From: Marsupella aquatica
Taxonomy: Eukaryota; Marchantiophyta
Direction: 5' to 3'
Assembly: GCA_973895155.1 (NCBI GenBank)
Contig: OZ316894.1
Location: 26,784,001 to 26,848,000, forward strand
DNA: 64,000 nucleotides
Made by a program: the position numbers and the translations under genes. Shown here piece after piece: positions 41,030 through 51,696 of this stretch; position 1 is the stretch's first letter, and every line of letters starts with the position of its first letter. Under the pieces are notes generated by a model. The model was not told where the DNA came from and ran no database searches. It saw only the letters and a list, made by a program, of their open reading frames with translations.

Positions 41030-43976
41030 TCCACAAAAATGGGTGCCCCTTCACATGTTTGAGGGCTACCAAGCCTTCTGGGTGCTTTTCTTGGAGAGGT
41101 GCATCTCCATTCAAAATAGAAACAGCTTTGACAATCAAGAAGCCAGTAGGAACTGGGTTGTCATAATATCAATCAAGTCCACATACTCCATCGATTCTGG
41201 CAATAGCAATCACCTACTAATCCACTGGTGATTTCAATTTCACCATGTCTCCTACTTTAAACTGTCACACATCAACAACATAACACAGCCATTTCATTAC
41301 TTAGACTTGTTAATGACAAGTTACAGCAAATAAACGAATAGGACATGTATTGAAAGCAATCACTTGCTTTTGCTCACCTTCAAGACAAAAGGTGAAGGGA
41401 TCGACTTTGAAAACTTTGTAACAATGGCTTCTTCAGATGACTTTGTCAAAACAACTTCAGGTGTCAAAGCTTCTATTATCTCCTGCAAAATAGATTAGGG
41501 TGAGACAACTTACATAAGCATACCCTACCAGGTTCACATTACAAATTCATGGGATAATGAACACATTAATAGTACAAAGTTTAGGGTTTAGATGGTATTC
41601 CAACCTTATCTTTGCCTGCTTGATCATGCTGCGCAGGCGAACTGTATACCACCTCTGTTTCTTCATTGATCTCTTGCTTCACAATCACTGGGTCATAATT
41701 GTATTCCACAGCAGCATTGAGATCAATCCCCTGATCATCTTCAACTGCCCATTAACATTTCAAGACATTAGAAAATATTCACTAATCCAAGTCATGCATG
41801 CTTGATTACACATACTTTAACTGCCCTCTATAAAGAACATACCTTCTTTGGTCAAGTTCACCAAAAAGTCTAGTTTCACAGCTGAAGTACTACGGCCTGA
41901 ATGGCTTTTCGGAACTGAACTCATTCGTGGGCATTGAAGACTGTCCCGGCCCAACTGGGACAGTTCTGGTTTCTTCCACATCTTGACTTAGGCTAGGTTT
42001 TGTCAAAACAGTTAACATTTTTTGAAACCCAACACTCATCCCTGTACTTATTGCATTCACAATTGTACTCAACATACGCTCATCACGTCCTTCCTCGTCT
42101 CCCATCATAGCCCTGGAACCTGGAGTCTGCAACCATTGAACAATCATACAAAAGTTAGTGGATATCACCTAGACTTGGCAATTTGGAAATCAAAAATTGG
42201 ACTTGTGAACTAATACTCACAATTGACTTTCTGCCTCTCCGATGAGATGGTGTGGTCTGTCCTGTGACAGATCTCACACTTGATACTCCAAATCTATCAT
42301 CTTTTGAGCGTAGCTCAGATAGAGGTGGACTTTCCCCTCTTTTTCTCTTCTGAGCAATGAAACCAAACAATACATATTAGAATGAAACTTCTTGCTTCTT
42401 TGCATACCAATTGCTAAAACAAAGAAAGACACATGTTGTAAGCCTACTTGTTGTTTACAAACATTCATAATAACTGTAAATGAATCTTGTATACTTACAA
42501 AGTCAGACTCCTTCCCACGGTAGCCACCTCGTCCAACCCTTGATGGATTAATGACTTTAGATCTTGCATACTTCATCTTGTCAATGCTAGACATCCCTTC
42601 TAGAGACAGCCACCACTCACACAATGCCTTCCAATGTTCAGGCTTCACATTCTCAGGGGGCTTCTTGTCCAAGCGTCTTCCACCTTCCTGAAAATGTTTG
42701 TGGAGTCTTGCTCGCTGTGCTTTCATTACTGCTGAACAATGAGACCTGAACTTCTTCATTGACAGAGTCCCCTGTACATATTCCCAATCGTTCTCCAACA
42801 CAGCATAAACATGAAGAAGAACCCCTGAGTCTTGCTTCTTAATCTCATGGATAGAAGGATTCAGTTTACCCATACACACAGCACGAAGATCATCTCCCCA
42901 ATGTGCCCGATATGGATCACTAGGATCAACATCATTGTTCCAAATCTACACACAATGCATCATAAGAGACCAATAACAGAGGACAAACAATAAATCACAA
43001 GCATGATCTTTCACAAGCAACATACAGTGATTGCAGCTTTCTTCAAGCCCAACTTGCGACGCTCGCTTGTGTTCTCTTCCCATTGTTTCTTTGCAGCACA
43101 AGATGATTGTCGTACGTGTGTCTGTTCTGATCTTTCTGTGACAATTCCATCATCCAGATCACGAGTAGATGCTCTAGGCAAGGGTGTCACTACCACAACC
43201 AACCAAAGAGATTCTGTTAGCAAGTCAAACATTAATGTAACTTGTGACAATCAATCTGCAACTGTGAGAATCTTTGAACTCAGGATTCACTTGGCAAGTC
43301 AAAAACAAGTTCATGGCAAGTGAGGTAATGAATAAATTACTTACACACACTCACTTCCTTTGTCCTAGGATCCACATAATATTTAAGCCCTGACTTTCGG
43401 GGAGCCTGAGGATAATAGTGTGCACATTCAAGTAATTAGTAACAGTAGCACCAGATTGAGATATACGGAAATTGGACAATTAATGCAATTAGCTTCAATT
43501 GAAGTAAAAAATGACAATGAGTCTTCTCCTACCTTACGTGGCTCTTCAACACCATCTGATTCAACGCCATCACTTAAACCTGCCCCATAGTTTGTGTCAG
43601 CTGACTGTTCAGACCCATCACTCCCATTGTTATCACTCTCCATGATTTTCTCCAAGTGCCTGCCAAGTAATCGTGAACTCCTACGCTTTGCTACAGACGG
43701 TTGATTCTGTTCAGTCTTCTTTGACAACTTAGAAAGACGCTTGCGCCTTGACTCTCCCTGTAAACTGCAATCACCCTGACAATGTCATGAGTGTGAACCA
43801 TTAGTAATAAAGTCAAGGCATAAATTCAAAACTATATAGGGATAGAGTACATACTTTAAATCACTTGCAGCAGTTCCTACGAACCGGTCAAGTATAGCTT
43901 TGTTGGCTGCTATGTTCCTATTCCTCTGTGCCTCATAGGCATTCTCAGAACCTTTCACCCCAGACCGATCATGCAT
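41030..43976 (-). pseudogene. Second (TNPA/Transposase_24-like) gene of CACTA X, multi-exon
   Basis: Exons can be read between GT-AG sites on the minus strand: 43976 to about 43860 (ends AASDLK, donor GTATGT), about 43727-43530, about 43250-43020, and 42960 to about 42500 (WEYVQGTLSMKKFRSHC... then GRGGYRGKESDF, donor GTAAGT). Shorter ones follow: about 41750-41605 (acidic), 41482-41378 (35 codons), and a last one from about 41275 (FKVGDMVKLKSP) with stops. The W-rich helical exon with SRVGRGGY resembles the Transposase_24/En-Spm second protein, and the matching exon of Y reads QAGRGSY. In En/Spm the second protein binds subterminal repeats. Stops in the last exon suggest it is dead. Confidence 0.58.
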
Positions 43977-44257
43977 TTCAATTCAAAACTGCATAAAAAA
44001 ACACTCTCACCAAAGAGCAATCAGTACTTCCTACCCCAAGAGGCACATTCTCACTCTTCATCTGAATCTTCTTCATCTTCCCAGACATCATCATCATCAC
44101 TATCACTTCTTGTCAACATTGCCATCTCCTGAAAAACTACAATTTCTCCTTCATCCAAGGACACTCGTCTGTTAGCTGCTGCAACAAGCTCAGCCTCAAC
44201 AGCCTCATGACGATCCACAAGATCATTAAACTCAAGGTCATTTATACCCTCAACAAC

Positions 44258-44988
44258 TCATCGAGACCTCCCTTCCTTATGGAGAACATGTCTCCAAGAG
44301 GCCCCGGCTGTGTTTGGGTAGAAGAAAACCTGCTCAATCTGACTGGGCAAGACATAATCTAATTTCTCAACTGAGGGATAAGGCATATTAAAATTAGCAA
44401 GCCATAGGCCAGTCTCATCATGTTTCATTGATGGATTAGACCTCTCCTCTTCCCACTTAGACCGCACCCACTTTGCCTTCAAGATTATGGCTAGTTCAGA
44501 ATGTAACAGAGGTCCATAGTCAAGCACAAGTATCTGTGTCATAACCCCCACATATGTAAGCTTGGCCAAATTCACCCCAGTTTCTTCCCTGATCTGCTCA
44601 TGGAAAGTTGTGGCCACCCCTGAATCGAATGTAGCATATCCTTGACAATCAGTGTCCCTGAGAGTGGACATCTCACGCCATTCACCATTCCTATCTTTGC
44701 AGCACATCACTCTATAATGGTTCCCAAAAGCCTTCATTGAATTGTAAGACAAAGCCTTCTGGCTTGGTGGAAAAGAAATTGCAGTCAACAACAACTTGTC
44801 CTCATTGTCATCCAGGTTAGCCTTGTGTATTGTATCCCTGAACCACACTCCAAAAGGAATGGAAGCAAATTCAGCAGGACAGACCATTGCTTGACGTCTG
44901 CCTCGTCGTCGTTCTGCATTATTCTGTCTTCCAACAGCTTCCCTTTCTATCCTTTGCTCCTCCTCTTCTGACTCATATAACCTTCCAA
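44258..44988 (-). pseudogene. DUF4216-type exon of the CACTA X transposase gene
   Basis: This exon is open from an acceptor near 44988 to the stop at 44258. Key words are FGVWFRDTIHKAN, MKAFGNHYRV, LVLDYG, KAKWVRSKW, GLWLANF and QIEQVFFYPN. They align with the matching exon of element Y (RMRAYGNHYRV, WVLNYG, KGSWVKSEW, FLLANF, QVEQAFF). In plants this domain follows DUF4218 at the C-terminus of TNP2-type CACTA transposases. The upstream exons are gone, so it is an orphan; the exon itself has no stop. Confidence 0.75.
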
Positions 44989-45099
44989 GCAAGCAAAGAA
45001 CAATGTCAGATATCATAAAAGAAATACTGTCGTATTGTGAAAGCGCATTTAGAACTACATTACTGAACACTGAGACAGCCATAAACAAAATGATGTAGT

Positions 45100-45445
45100 C
45101 ACTAGTAGAAACCGGGGGGTATTTAGACCCCATTAAACGACTATTCAGTACCGTATAGGACTTGGAAACGACTGGGAAGGACTCTAGTCCTTTATAGGAC
45201 TGCGAGTCGTATGTTTTGTTACTATAATCAACTGAGTCCTTTATAGAACTGGTTTATAAGTCGTTTAATAGACTGGATTTTCAGTCTATTTTAGTCTTTG
45301 TGTGGGTAGCTTTGGTGAGTCGTTTTTAGTCTTTTATGGGCTGCGATGATGAGTCGTTGGGAACGACTAAAAAGGTTATGGAGGGTAGTCTTTAAATATA
45401 CTTTGTGGGGTATGTATAAGTCTTTTATGTCAACTGGATATGAGT
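45100..45445. repeat. CACTA terminus and subterminal repeats of Y
   Basis: After CACTAGTAGAAACCGGGG come at least eight copies of AGTCGTT, AACGACT, AGTCTTT or close variants in both orientations within about 330 bases. One pair forms a perfect hairpin (AGTCGTT 45352-45358, GGG, AACGACT 45362-45368). Such arrays are the transposase-binding regions of En/Spm-like elements. The three bases before the end are AGT, the expected size of the target duplication. Confidence 0.8.
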
Positions 45446-45735
45446 GATGAAGACCCCACTATACTACTTGGAATGAACCCACTCTTGTGCACAAATAACA
45501 TATTGCATTCATGTTTTATTGTGTACTTGGAATGAACTCACTCTATAAGTTCACCATTCATCATGTTAACATTAGAATACATAGTTTCAGAAAGCCATCT
45601 TCTATACCATGTACACTAATATGAATTCACAGATTCAAACTTCATAGACTACAAAGAAGGTCACAAAGTATTCCTCTATACCATACACACTAATACTGAA
45701 ATGATAAAATAGATTCAAGTATCATAGACAATCAC

Positions 45736-45740
45736 CATAG
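45736..45740. repeat. target-site duplication of the copia element (CATAG)
   Basis: CATAG at 45736-45740 recurs at 51504-51508, directly flanking the two LTRs. Confidence 0.95.
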
Positions 45741-45889
45741 TGTTGTAGCTCATCAACAACTAACTCCTTTATTCATTCCTCTTCCAATACATATAGTCCC
45801 TTAGGCAGGTAGGGTAGTTAGGCGGTTAGTCTTAACCAACTGTGGTAGGTCTAACCTTAGTTAGGCTAGAGTTAACTCGGGTTACAACA
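45741..45889 (-). repeat. copia 3' LTR
   Basis: 149 bp, TGTTGTAGC...TTACAACA, matching 51355-51503. The adjoining plus-strand CTCCCCCTTGG is the complement of the polypurine tract. Confidence 0.95.
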
Positions 45890-46427
45890 CTCCCCCTTGG
45901 GTGTAACATGGTCTTGGGAAGGAATGTTGCACCCACATTTAGTTTACTCTAGGTGGTGGGAATGTAACCTCATTAAAACCCCCCCTCCTTTCTTGTGGGG
46001 GGAAAGAGTGTTACCATTCCTTCTTAAAAATGTAATTCGTAAGTGTAATTGTGTTGTGTTAGTGGTAAATTACTTGTAAAGTCTAGTGTAGGTAATAGGA
46101 ATGAAGTGTAAACGCCCTAATGTATTTGCGGATTGTGTGGTCGATTGTTTCGTTTGTGAGTAGGGAGCTCTTCGGTTCGAGTGGGGGAAGATTCGCTTTC
46201 GATTGCTTCACGTTGTAAGTGGATTCGGAGATGGAGGTCGGGCGAATCTCCCCCTGAAGGTTGCCAGTTGAGCTTCTCACTGTCGATGGTCGAATCGATG
46301 TTGGTTCTTGTTTCTCCCAGGTTCGTTGTTGCGGCTCCTCCATGTTCTAAGTGCTTCACCGAGTGATTCTTTGTGACCTGGCGTACCTGTGATGTCGTGT
46401 CTGCATTCCGATCATTGTGTCTCGAGT

Positions 46428-49400
46428 TTATTGATTCGATCCGGTCTGCAGTTGAGATAGGCTTCGCATCCCTATCGAGTGTGTATGCTGGTTGTGTAGA
46501 TTCGGTGGGAGTGCTTTCGTAAACATGTCTGCAGAGTTGGATTCGCTAGAGATCCACTGAACTGCGATGCTTTTGTTCTGCTGCTCGTGAGTAAAGAAAA
46601 ACTTAGGTGCAATGTGTTTCGTTCTGTCTCCCTTGATGAACCCTGCTTGGATTTGATCGACACACGGTCTATTGTCTTCATAGAGTTGTGTGGGTGTGGT
46701 CAATCTCGGTATGCCTGTGTTTTCGTGTATGTGGTTGATCACATTGCGTAGCCATATGCATTCCCGGCTCGCCTCGTATAATGCGATTATTTCGGAGTGG
46801 TTTGACGAGGTTGTGGTCAATGTTTGCTTGTTGCTCCTCCATGAGATGGCCGTATTGCCCATCAGGAACACATACCCTGTCTGTGATTTCGCATCTGCGG
46901 GGTCCGACAGGTATCCTGCATCCGCGTACCCGGTAAGTAAGTAAGTATCATGCTTGGGGTAGAATAAGCCGAGGTCTGTCGTGCCTCTTAAGTATCTGAA
47001 GATTCTTTTAATGCCGTTCCAGTGTCTTATGGTTGGCGTTGCGCTATGGCGTGCCAGTAGGTTCACTGAGAATGCCAGATCGGGTCTTGTCTGGTTAGCG
47101 AGGAACATCAGGACCCCTATTGCAGATAGGTATGGTTTGTCTGAGCCAAGTAGTGGTTCGTTCTCGTTCCTCTTCCGGAAAATGTCCTTGTCCATATCCA
47201 ATGAGCGAATGTCCATTGGGGATTTGACTGGTTTGGACTGATGCATATTGAATTGCTTCAGTATTTTTCTTGTATAAGTAGATTGGTGCAGTAGGATTCC
47301 ATTTGGCAGATGTTCGAATTGTAGGCCGAGGCAGAAAGTAGTCTGTCCCAAGTCTCGCACCTCAAATGCCTTTTTCAGTAATTGGATAGTTTCCAGCATG
47401 ATTCGGCTGGTCCCGAATAAGTTCAGGTCATCCACATATATTGCAATGATTATAACTTCACGTCCTTCCTGCTTGAGGAATATGCAAGGTGTGATATCTG
47501 AATTTTTAAATCCCATGGTTAACATTTCAGATTTAAATCTCTTATACCAAGTTAGGCCGCTCTGTTTCAGGCCATACATGGAGCGAAGGACTTGCACTGC
47601 AAAACGAGTTTGCTTGGTGAGCATTTGCTTTGAAGAAGCTTTTAGTGCAATTGATTTGGCTATTGTATGTAGTACTGCCTCATTGGTGTGATCGAATTTG
47701 CTTTTCTCAGTGTGATCTAGTCTCATGGGTGTCTGCTCCCCCTGGCAGTGGTGTTCCACACGTTGTATCAACTCGGGTGGTGCTTCCATGTGTATAACTG
47801 TGTCCAGGTGCCCATATAAGTATGCCGTCACTATGTCCAGTTGGTGCATGGATAAGTTGTGGTACTGTGAAAAGGTGATTAGGTAGCGGTAAGTGATGGC
47901 GTCCATCACTGGGGAGTACGTGAGGTCGTAGTCACGGCCCGGGATTTGGGTAAAGCCCTTTGCTACTAGTCGGGCCTTATGTCTGACTACTTCCCCCTGT
48001 GCATTCCGTTTCTTCACAAAGGTCCATCTGCAGCCTGTGAGGTGAATGCCTGGTGCTGCTGGAGTGATGGGGCCGAAGACATGGCGAGATATAAGGGAGT
48101 CTAGTTCTAGGTTAATTGCTTTTTCCCACTCGGGCCAGTCTGAGTGGGTTTGTGCTTCCCGGATTGTCTTTGGATCATGTGAGTCTTCGTCTATTTGTTG
48201 GGATATATGGAACGCGAATTTATCATCTATTGTTGTGTGTGTTCTGTCCCATATGTGCCCTGTGCTTCCATAATTGATAGCGATCTCGTCGTTATCTTCT
48301 GGTGTGGTGGTCTGAGGGGTTGGCAGTTCTGAATGTGGTGATGGAGCTCTTGGAGGTGCTGCTTTCCTTTGTCTGGGTTGTTTGTCTGTAGCTCCTAGGG
48401 GGCGTCCCCGCTTTGCTCGTGGTGAGGTTACAGTTGCCGGTTGGATGTCCATCTGTATGCGCGAAGGTGTGTTTGCTGCCGGTATGTGTGATCGGGTTAT
48501 TTTTGCGGCATCTGCAAAAGAGTCTGGTAGGTGTTCTATCAGGTTTGTGAGGTGGAGTATTCTTTTAACTTCCGTGTCAGATTGGCTAGTTCGGGGATCC
48601 TGCCAAAATGCAGATTGGATTTGCCAGGTGAGAGATTTGTCGCTATCTGTTTCCTGTCTTGTTTGTAGTTTTGGAAATGTAGTTTCATAGAAGTGGCAGT
48701 CGCTGAATCGGGCCTTAAAAACGTCGGCTGTGGTGGGTTCCAGGTATCGAATGATGGATGTGGAATCACATCCAATGTATATTCCTGCTTGCCGCTGAGG
48801 GCCCATTTTGGTTCGTTTGGGGCCCAGTATTGGTACCATTACTTGGCAGCCAAAGGTTCGAAGGTGAGTTATGTTGGGGATGGTGCCGAGTGCCAGAGTG
48901 TGTGGTGAGCTTGAGTTGTATGCTGACGGTCTGTAACTGAGTAGTGTGGCAGAGTGTAGGATGGCATGTCCCCATGCGGTTGTGGGGAGGTTGCTCTGCA
49001 TCAGTATTGGTCTGGCAATTATTTGGAGGCGTTTTATCAATGATTCCGCTGTCCCGTTTTGGAAGTGGACGTGGGGGACGGGGTACTGTACGTCTATGCC
49101 TGTAGCAGTGCAAAAGTCTTCAAAGGTTTTGGAGGTAAATTCCCCTGCATTGTCCACTCTGATTGTCTGGATCTGGTTATCCGGGAATTGTGCTCTTAGT
49201 TTCAAGATGTGAGCCAGTAAGCGAGGGAAAACTAGATTTCTTGTGGATAGGAGTGAGATTTGGGACCATTTAGTTGAGGCATCTATTACTGCTAGGTAAA
49301 AGCGGAATGGGCCACTAGGGGGGTCGATCGGTCCACATACATCTGCGTGGATCCGTTCCAGAAAGTTGGGGATTCTGGTTCCAGGTGGGGTTGGTGAGGG

Positions 49401-50177
49401 CCTTATTATCAGTTTACCTTGTGAACAGGCAAGGCATGGTCCGAGCATAGATGTGGGGTGTACTGTAGGCGGTATGCCCTTGGTCTGTTTAACGATTCTC
49501 TGGAACATGTTAAGGCCCGGGTGGCCAAGTCTCCTGTGCCAGATCTCTGTGATGGGGTTTTGTGGCTTTTGATTCTCTGGCTCGGTATGGAAGCTGTGTA
49601 TGTTGGTAGTATAAAAGCCGGGGTGATGGGCTTTTAGTGTTTCCAGGATCCCATTGTTCTGTGGAGTCTTGGATGTGATATGTAGGACTTCGAGTTTGTT
49701 GGAAGTCCCAGTTTGGATATGCAGATCATTGGCTCTTATGTCTCCAAAACTTAGGAGGTTCCTGGTGGCTTTGGGTGCGTATATGGCAGAGTGTATCTTT
49801 ATCACTGTGCCTTGTGGTAATGTGACGGTTGCAGGTCCGTAGCCCTCCTCTAACTGATGTTGGCCCATTATGGTGGTGACCTTTCGCTGTGATGGGGTTA
49901 TGTGGGTAAAGTATTCCTTATTTTTCAGAATTGAATGTGAGGTCCCACTATCGACTATACATGAGTGAGGATTGTTTGGGTTCTTTGTGTGGTTCCTTAT
50001 AATCATGTTGATCTCGGGAAGGATCTCAGCGGAGTCCATGAAAGTGCCATATGTTTCAGGTGCGTTTGTGTTCATGCTTTTCTTATAAAGGGCTACTAGA
50101 TGTGAAGGTGCTCTGCAGTGTTTCTGAATGTGCCCTTTAGTTCCACAGCGAAAACAGAGAGGGGGGTTGGTGGTCAT
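46428..50177 (-). CDS. pol: copia pol polyprotein (knuckle, PR, IN, RT, RH)
   Basis: 1,249 residues without a stop. CCHC knuckle C8-C11-H16-C21; protease D76 in VDSG; integrase zinc finger H214, H219, C248, C251 and triad D279, D342, E378 (35-residue spacing); RT from about 690 with YVDD at 914-917; RNase H after about 1080 (TGYADAGYLSD) and the terminal ADMFTKALP motif. Between HMEAPPEL and the SMYGLKQS motif, RT has an insert of about 50 residues not found in most copia proteins I know. The ATG at 50177 overlaps the gag stop, but the frame is open further upstream through an R/G/N-rich stretch. This suggests gag and pol were one ORF before a 1-nt indel. Confidence 0.93.
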   Translation of the reverse strand: MTTNPPLCFRCGTKGHIQKHCRAPSHLVALYKKSMNTNAPETYGTFMDSAEILPEINMIIRNHTKNPNNPHSCIVDSGTSHSILKNKEYFTHITPSQRKVTTIMGQHQLEEGYGPATVTLPQGTVIKIHSAIYAPKATRNLLSFGDIRANDLHIQTGTSNKLEVLHITSKTPQNNGILETLKAHHPGFYTTNIHSFHTEPENQKPQNPITEIWHRRLGHPGLNMFQRIVKQTKGIPPTVHPTSMLGPCLACSQGKLIIRPSPTPPGTRIPNFLERIHADVCGPIDPPSGPFRFYLAVIDASTKWSQISLLSTRNLVFPRLLAHILKLRAQFPDNQIQTIRVDNAGEFTSKTFEDFCTATGIDVQYPVPHVHFQNGTAESLIKRLQIIARPILMQSNLPTTAWGHAILHSATLLSYRPSAYNSSSPHTLALGTIPNITHLRTFGCQVMVPILGPKRTKMGPQRQAGIYIGCDSTSIIRYLEPTTADVFKARFSDCHFYETTFPKLQTRQETDSDKSLTWQIQSAFWQDPRTSQSDTEVKRILHLTNLIEHLPDSFADAAKITRSHIPAANTPSRIQMDIQPATVTSPRAKRGRPLGATDKQPRQRKAAPPRAPSPHSELPTPQTTTPEDNDEIAINYGSTGHIWDRTHTTIDDKFAFHISQQIDEDSHDPKTIREAQTHSDWPEWEKAINLELDSLISRHVFGPITPAAPGIHLTGCRWTFVKKRNAQGEVVRHKARLVAKGFTQIPGRDYDLTYSPVMDAITYRYLITFSQYHNLSMHQLDIVTAYLYGHLDTVIHMEAPPELIQRVEHHCQGEQTPMRLDHTEKSKFDHTNEAVLHTIAKSIALKASSKQMLTKQTRFAVQVLRSMYGLKQSGLTWYKRFKSEMLTMGFKNSDITPCIFLKQEGREVIIIAIYVDDLNLFGTSRIMLETIQLLKKAFEVRDLGQTTFCLGLQFEHLPNGILLHQSTYTRKILKQFNMHQSKPVKSPMDIRSLDMDKDIFRKRNENEPLLGSDKPYLSAIGVLMFLANQTRPDLAFSVNLLARHSATPTIRHWNGIKRIFRYLRGTTDLGLFYPKHDTYLLTGYADAGYLSDPADAKSQTGYVFLMGNTAISWRSNKQTLTTTSSNHSEIIALYEASRECIWLRNVINHIHENTGIPRLTTPTQLYEDNRPCVDQIQAGFIKGDRTKHIAPKFFFTHEQQNKSIAVQWISSESNSADMFTKALPPNLHNQHTHSIGMRSLSQLQTGSNQ

Positions 50178-51037
50178 ATCTCGTTGGTTGTGCTGGTCCT
50201 CGTTGAACTTCGTGCGATTCTGATTATTGTTCTCTCTCGTCCAGGTGTTCCACGAGCTCCTGCCGTTGTATCTCGATCTGCCTTGGCCGCGTCCTCGGTG
50301 GAAATTCCCTCTGCCGCCTCGTTGAAAGTTATTGCTTCGACCCCTATTGGGCTGCGTCCCCTGGTGCCTGCGCGGCCTCGATAGTTTCTTGATTCTCCCC
50401 TCTGTGGTGTGGCGTAGTTGGTCTCGGGAGCTGATGTGGACGGGAGGGTCCCCGGTGGGCGTTTCTGCGAATTTTGTAGTAGTAGGAGCTGGTGCTTTTC
50501 AGCCAGCAGCATATGCGCAATTAGTTCGGAGTATTTGGTAAAGGCCATATTCCTGTATTGTGTAGAGAGGATAAGGTTTGAAGAATGAAGAGTTGACAGT
50601 GTTTTTTCGATCTGCTCTGCATCGTTTATTGGTTGGCCGCAGATGGCCAGTTGTGCGATGATCCTGAATAGCTCACTGTTATAATCTGCGACCGTCTTGT
50701 AGTCTTGGACGCGCAGATTGATCCAGTCGTGGCGAGCTGCGGGTAGGTAGATAGTTCGAATGTGATCGAAACGGGATTGTAGGTCATCCCATAGTAGCCG
50801 GGGATTGAATTCGTTCATGTATTGTTTCTTCAATGGCTCGCATAGATGGTGCCGAATTAGTATTAAGGCCTTCGCCTTTTGTGGGAGAGTAGTTCCCGCA
50901 TCTGTAATGATCGTGTCTTGGAGTTCTTTTGCTGCGAGGTGGGCCTCAATATCTAGAGTCCAGGATAGGTAATTTGCGCCGTCTATACTCAGAGGTTGAA
51001 ATAGGAGTTTCTCGATGGAGTTAGTGGGTACAGCCAT
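50174..51037 (-). CDS. gag: copia gag
   Basis: 287 residues with ATG at 51037. It has a UBN2/copia-gag-like pattern: GANYLSWTLDIEAHL near the start, then LWDDLQSRFDH, NLRVQDYKTVADYNSEL and LLAEKHQLLLLQ. The last 60 or so residues look out of frame: the pol frame over 50345-50180 reads NRGRSNN, QRGGRGN and HRGRGQGR, a normal RGG-rich linker to the zinc knuckle. So this gag probably ends on a frameshifted tail at TGA 50174. It forms the particle shell and binds RNA through the knuckle supplied by the next frame. Confidence 0.87.
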   Translation of the reverse strand: MAVPTNSIEKLLFQPLSIDGANYLSWTLDIEAHLAAKELQDTIITDAGTTLPQKAKALILIRHHLCEPLKKQYMNEFNPRLLWDDLQSRFDHIRTIYLPAARHDWINLRVQDYKTVADYNSELFRIIAQLAICGQPINDAEQIEKTLSTLHSSNLILSTQYRNMAFTKYSELIAHMLLAEKHQLLLLQNSQKRPPGTLPSTSAPETNYATPQRGESRNYRGRAGTRGRSPIGVEAITFNEAAEGISTEDAAKADRDTTAGARGTPGRERTIIRIARSSTRTSTTNEI

Positions 51038-51354
51038 CTTCTATCAATTGGTCAATTGATCCTGTGATAATAACAATATATCCGTTCGCACTTGACTGAG
51101 TGATGATGTGGGGCTATGTCCCTTCTTGAGTCGTTGTCTCTCAAGTTGAATTCCTGGGTCTGCCTCCGCTTCTTCTATTGTCAGCCCCCTCAAATCCCAA
51201 TCCGTGGAATCGTGGTCAAATTATACCACTCCCGATCGATCTGCTGCCCGAAAAATTAGTTTCTATGGTGCTGAATCAATCGCCTTGGCATGAATGTCCC
51301 TCTGAAGCTTGTTTGAAAAAAAAAATTCTCGTTGCAGACATCGTGCTGATAACG

Positions 51355-51503
51355 TGTTGTAGCTCATCAACAACTAACTCCTTTATTCATTCCTCTTCCA
51401 ATACATATAGTCCCTTAGGCAGGTAGGGTAGTTAGGCGGTTAGTCTTAACCAACTGTGGTAGGTCTAACCTTAGTTAGGCTAGAGTTAACTCGGGTTACA
51501 ACA
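51355..51503 (-). repeat. copia 5' LTR
   Basis: 149 bp, the same sequence as 45741-45889. The primer-binding site lies directly to its left (plus-strand TCGTGCTGATAAC). Confidence 0.95.
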
Positions 51504-51696
51504 CATAGAGCCATAGTTTGACATCAATCACTTGTTTCATACATACAGAATTCAGAAATATCAATGTCACACACAACGTCTCCTTCATCCTCTTTACCAA
51601 ATGGAAAAATTGGTACAGATATTTCTTGGATCTTTCCAAGGCAATGTCAAAATGTGACACAATTCACATGATGCTATCTACACTTGCATTTAGTCA

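Larger units (their letters stand above)
39576..45099 (-). mobile_element. CACTA element X (partial)
   Basis: This holds the 3' half of a CACTA (En/Spm-like) transposon: a DUF4216-type exon of the transposase gene (44258-44988) and a degraded multi-exon second gene (41030-43976), both minus. The transposase core exons are absent because element Y inserted at 45100, in the intron before the DUF4216 exon. The left boundary is tentative. Confidence 0.6.
45741..51503 (-). mobile_element. Ty1/copia retrotransposon with short identical-looking LTRs
   Basis: A 5,763-bp element. LTRs of 149 bp (45741-45889 and 51355-51503) run TGTTGTAGCTC to GGTTACAACA and show no difference by eye, so insertion is very recent. 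The minus-strand order is gag, zinc knuckle, protease, integrase, RT, RNase H, as in Pseudoviridae. After the 5' LTR the sequence GTTATCAGCACGA resembles primer sites that pair with initiator-Met tRNA (inference). CCAAGGGGGAG before the 3' LTR is the PPT. It is nested in CACTA Y. Confidence 0.95.

Noticed and set aside
44989-45133. N-terminal extension of the DUF4216 frame in X (starts MGSKYPP)
   Set aside because: It crosses the CACTA terminus of Y at 45100 and probable intron sequence, so it is not part of the original protein.
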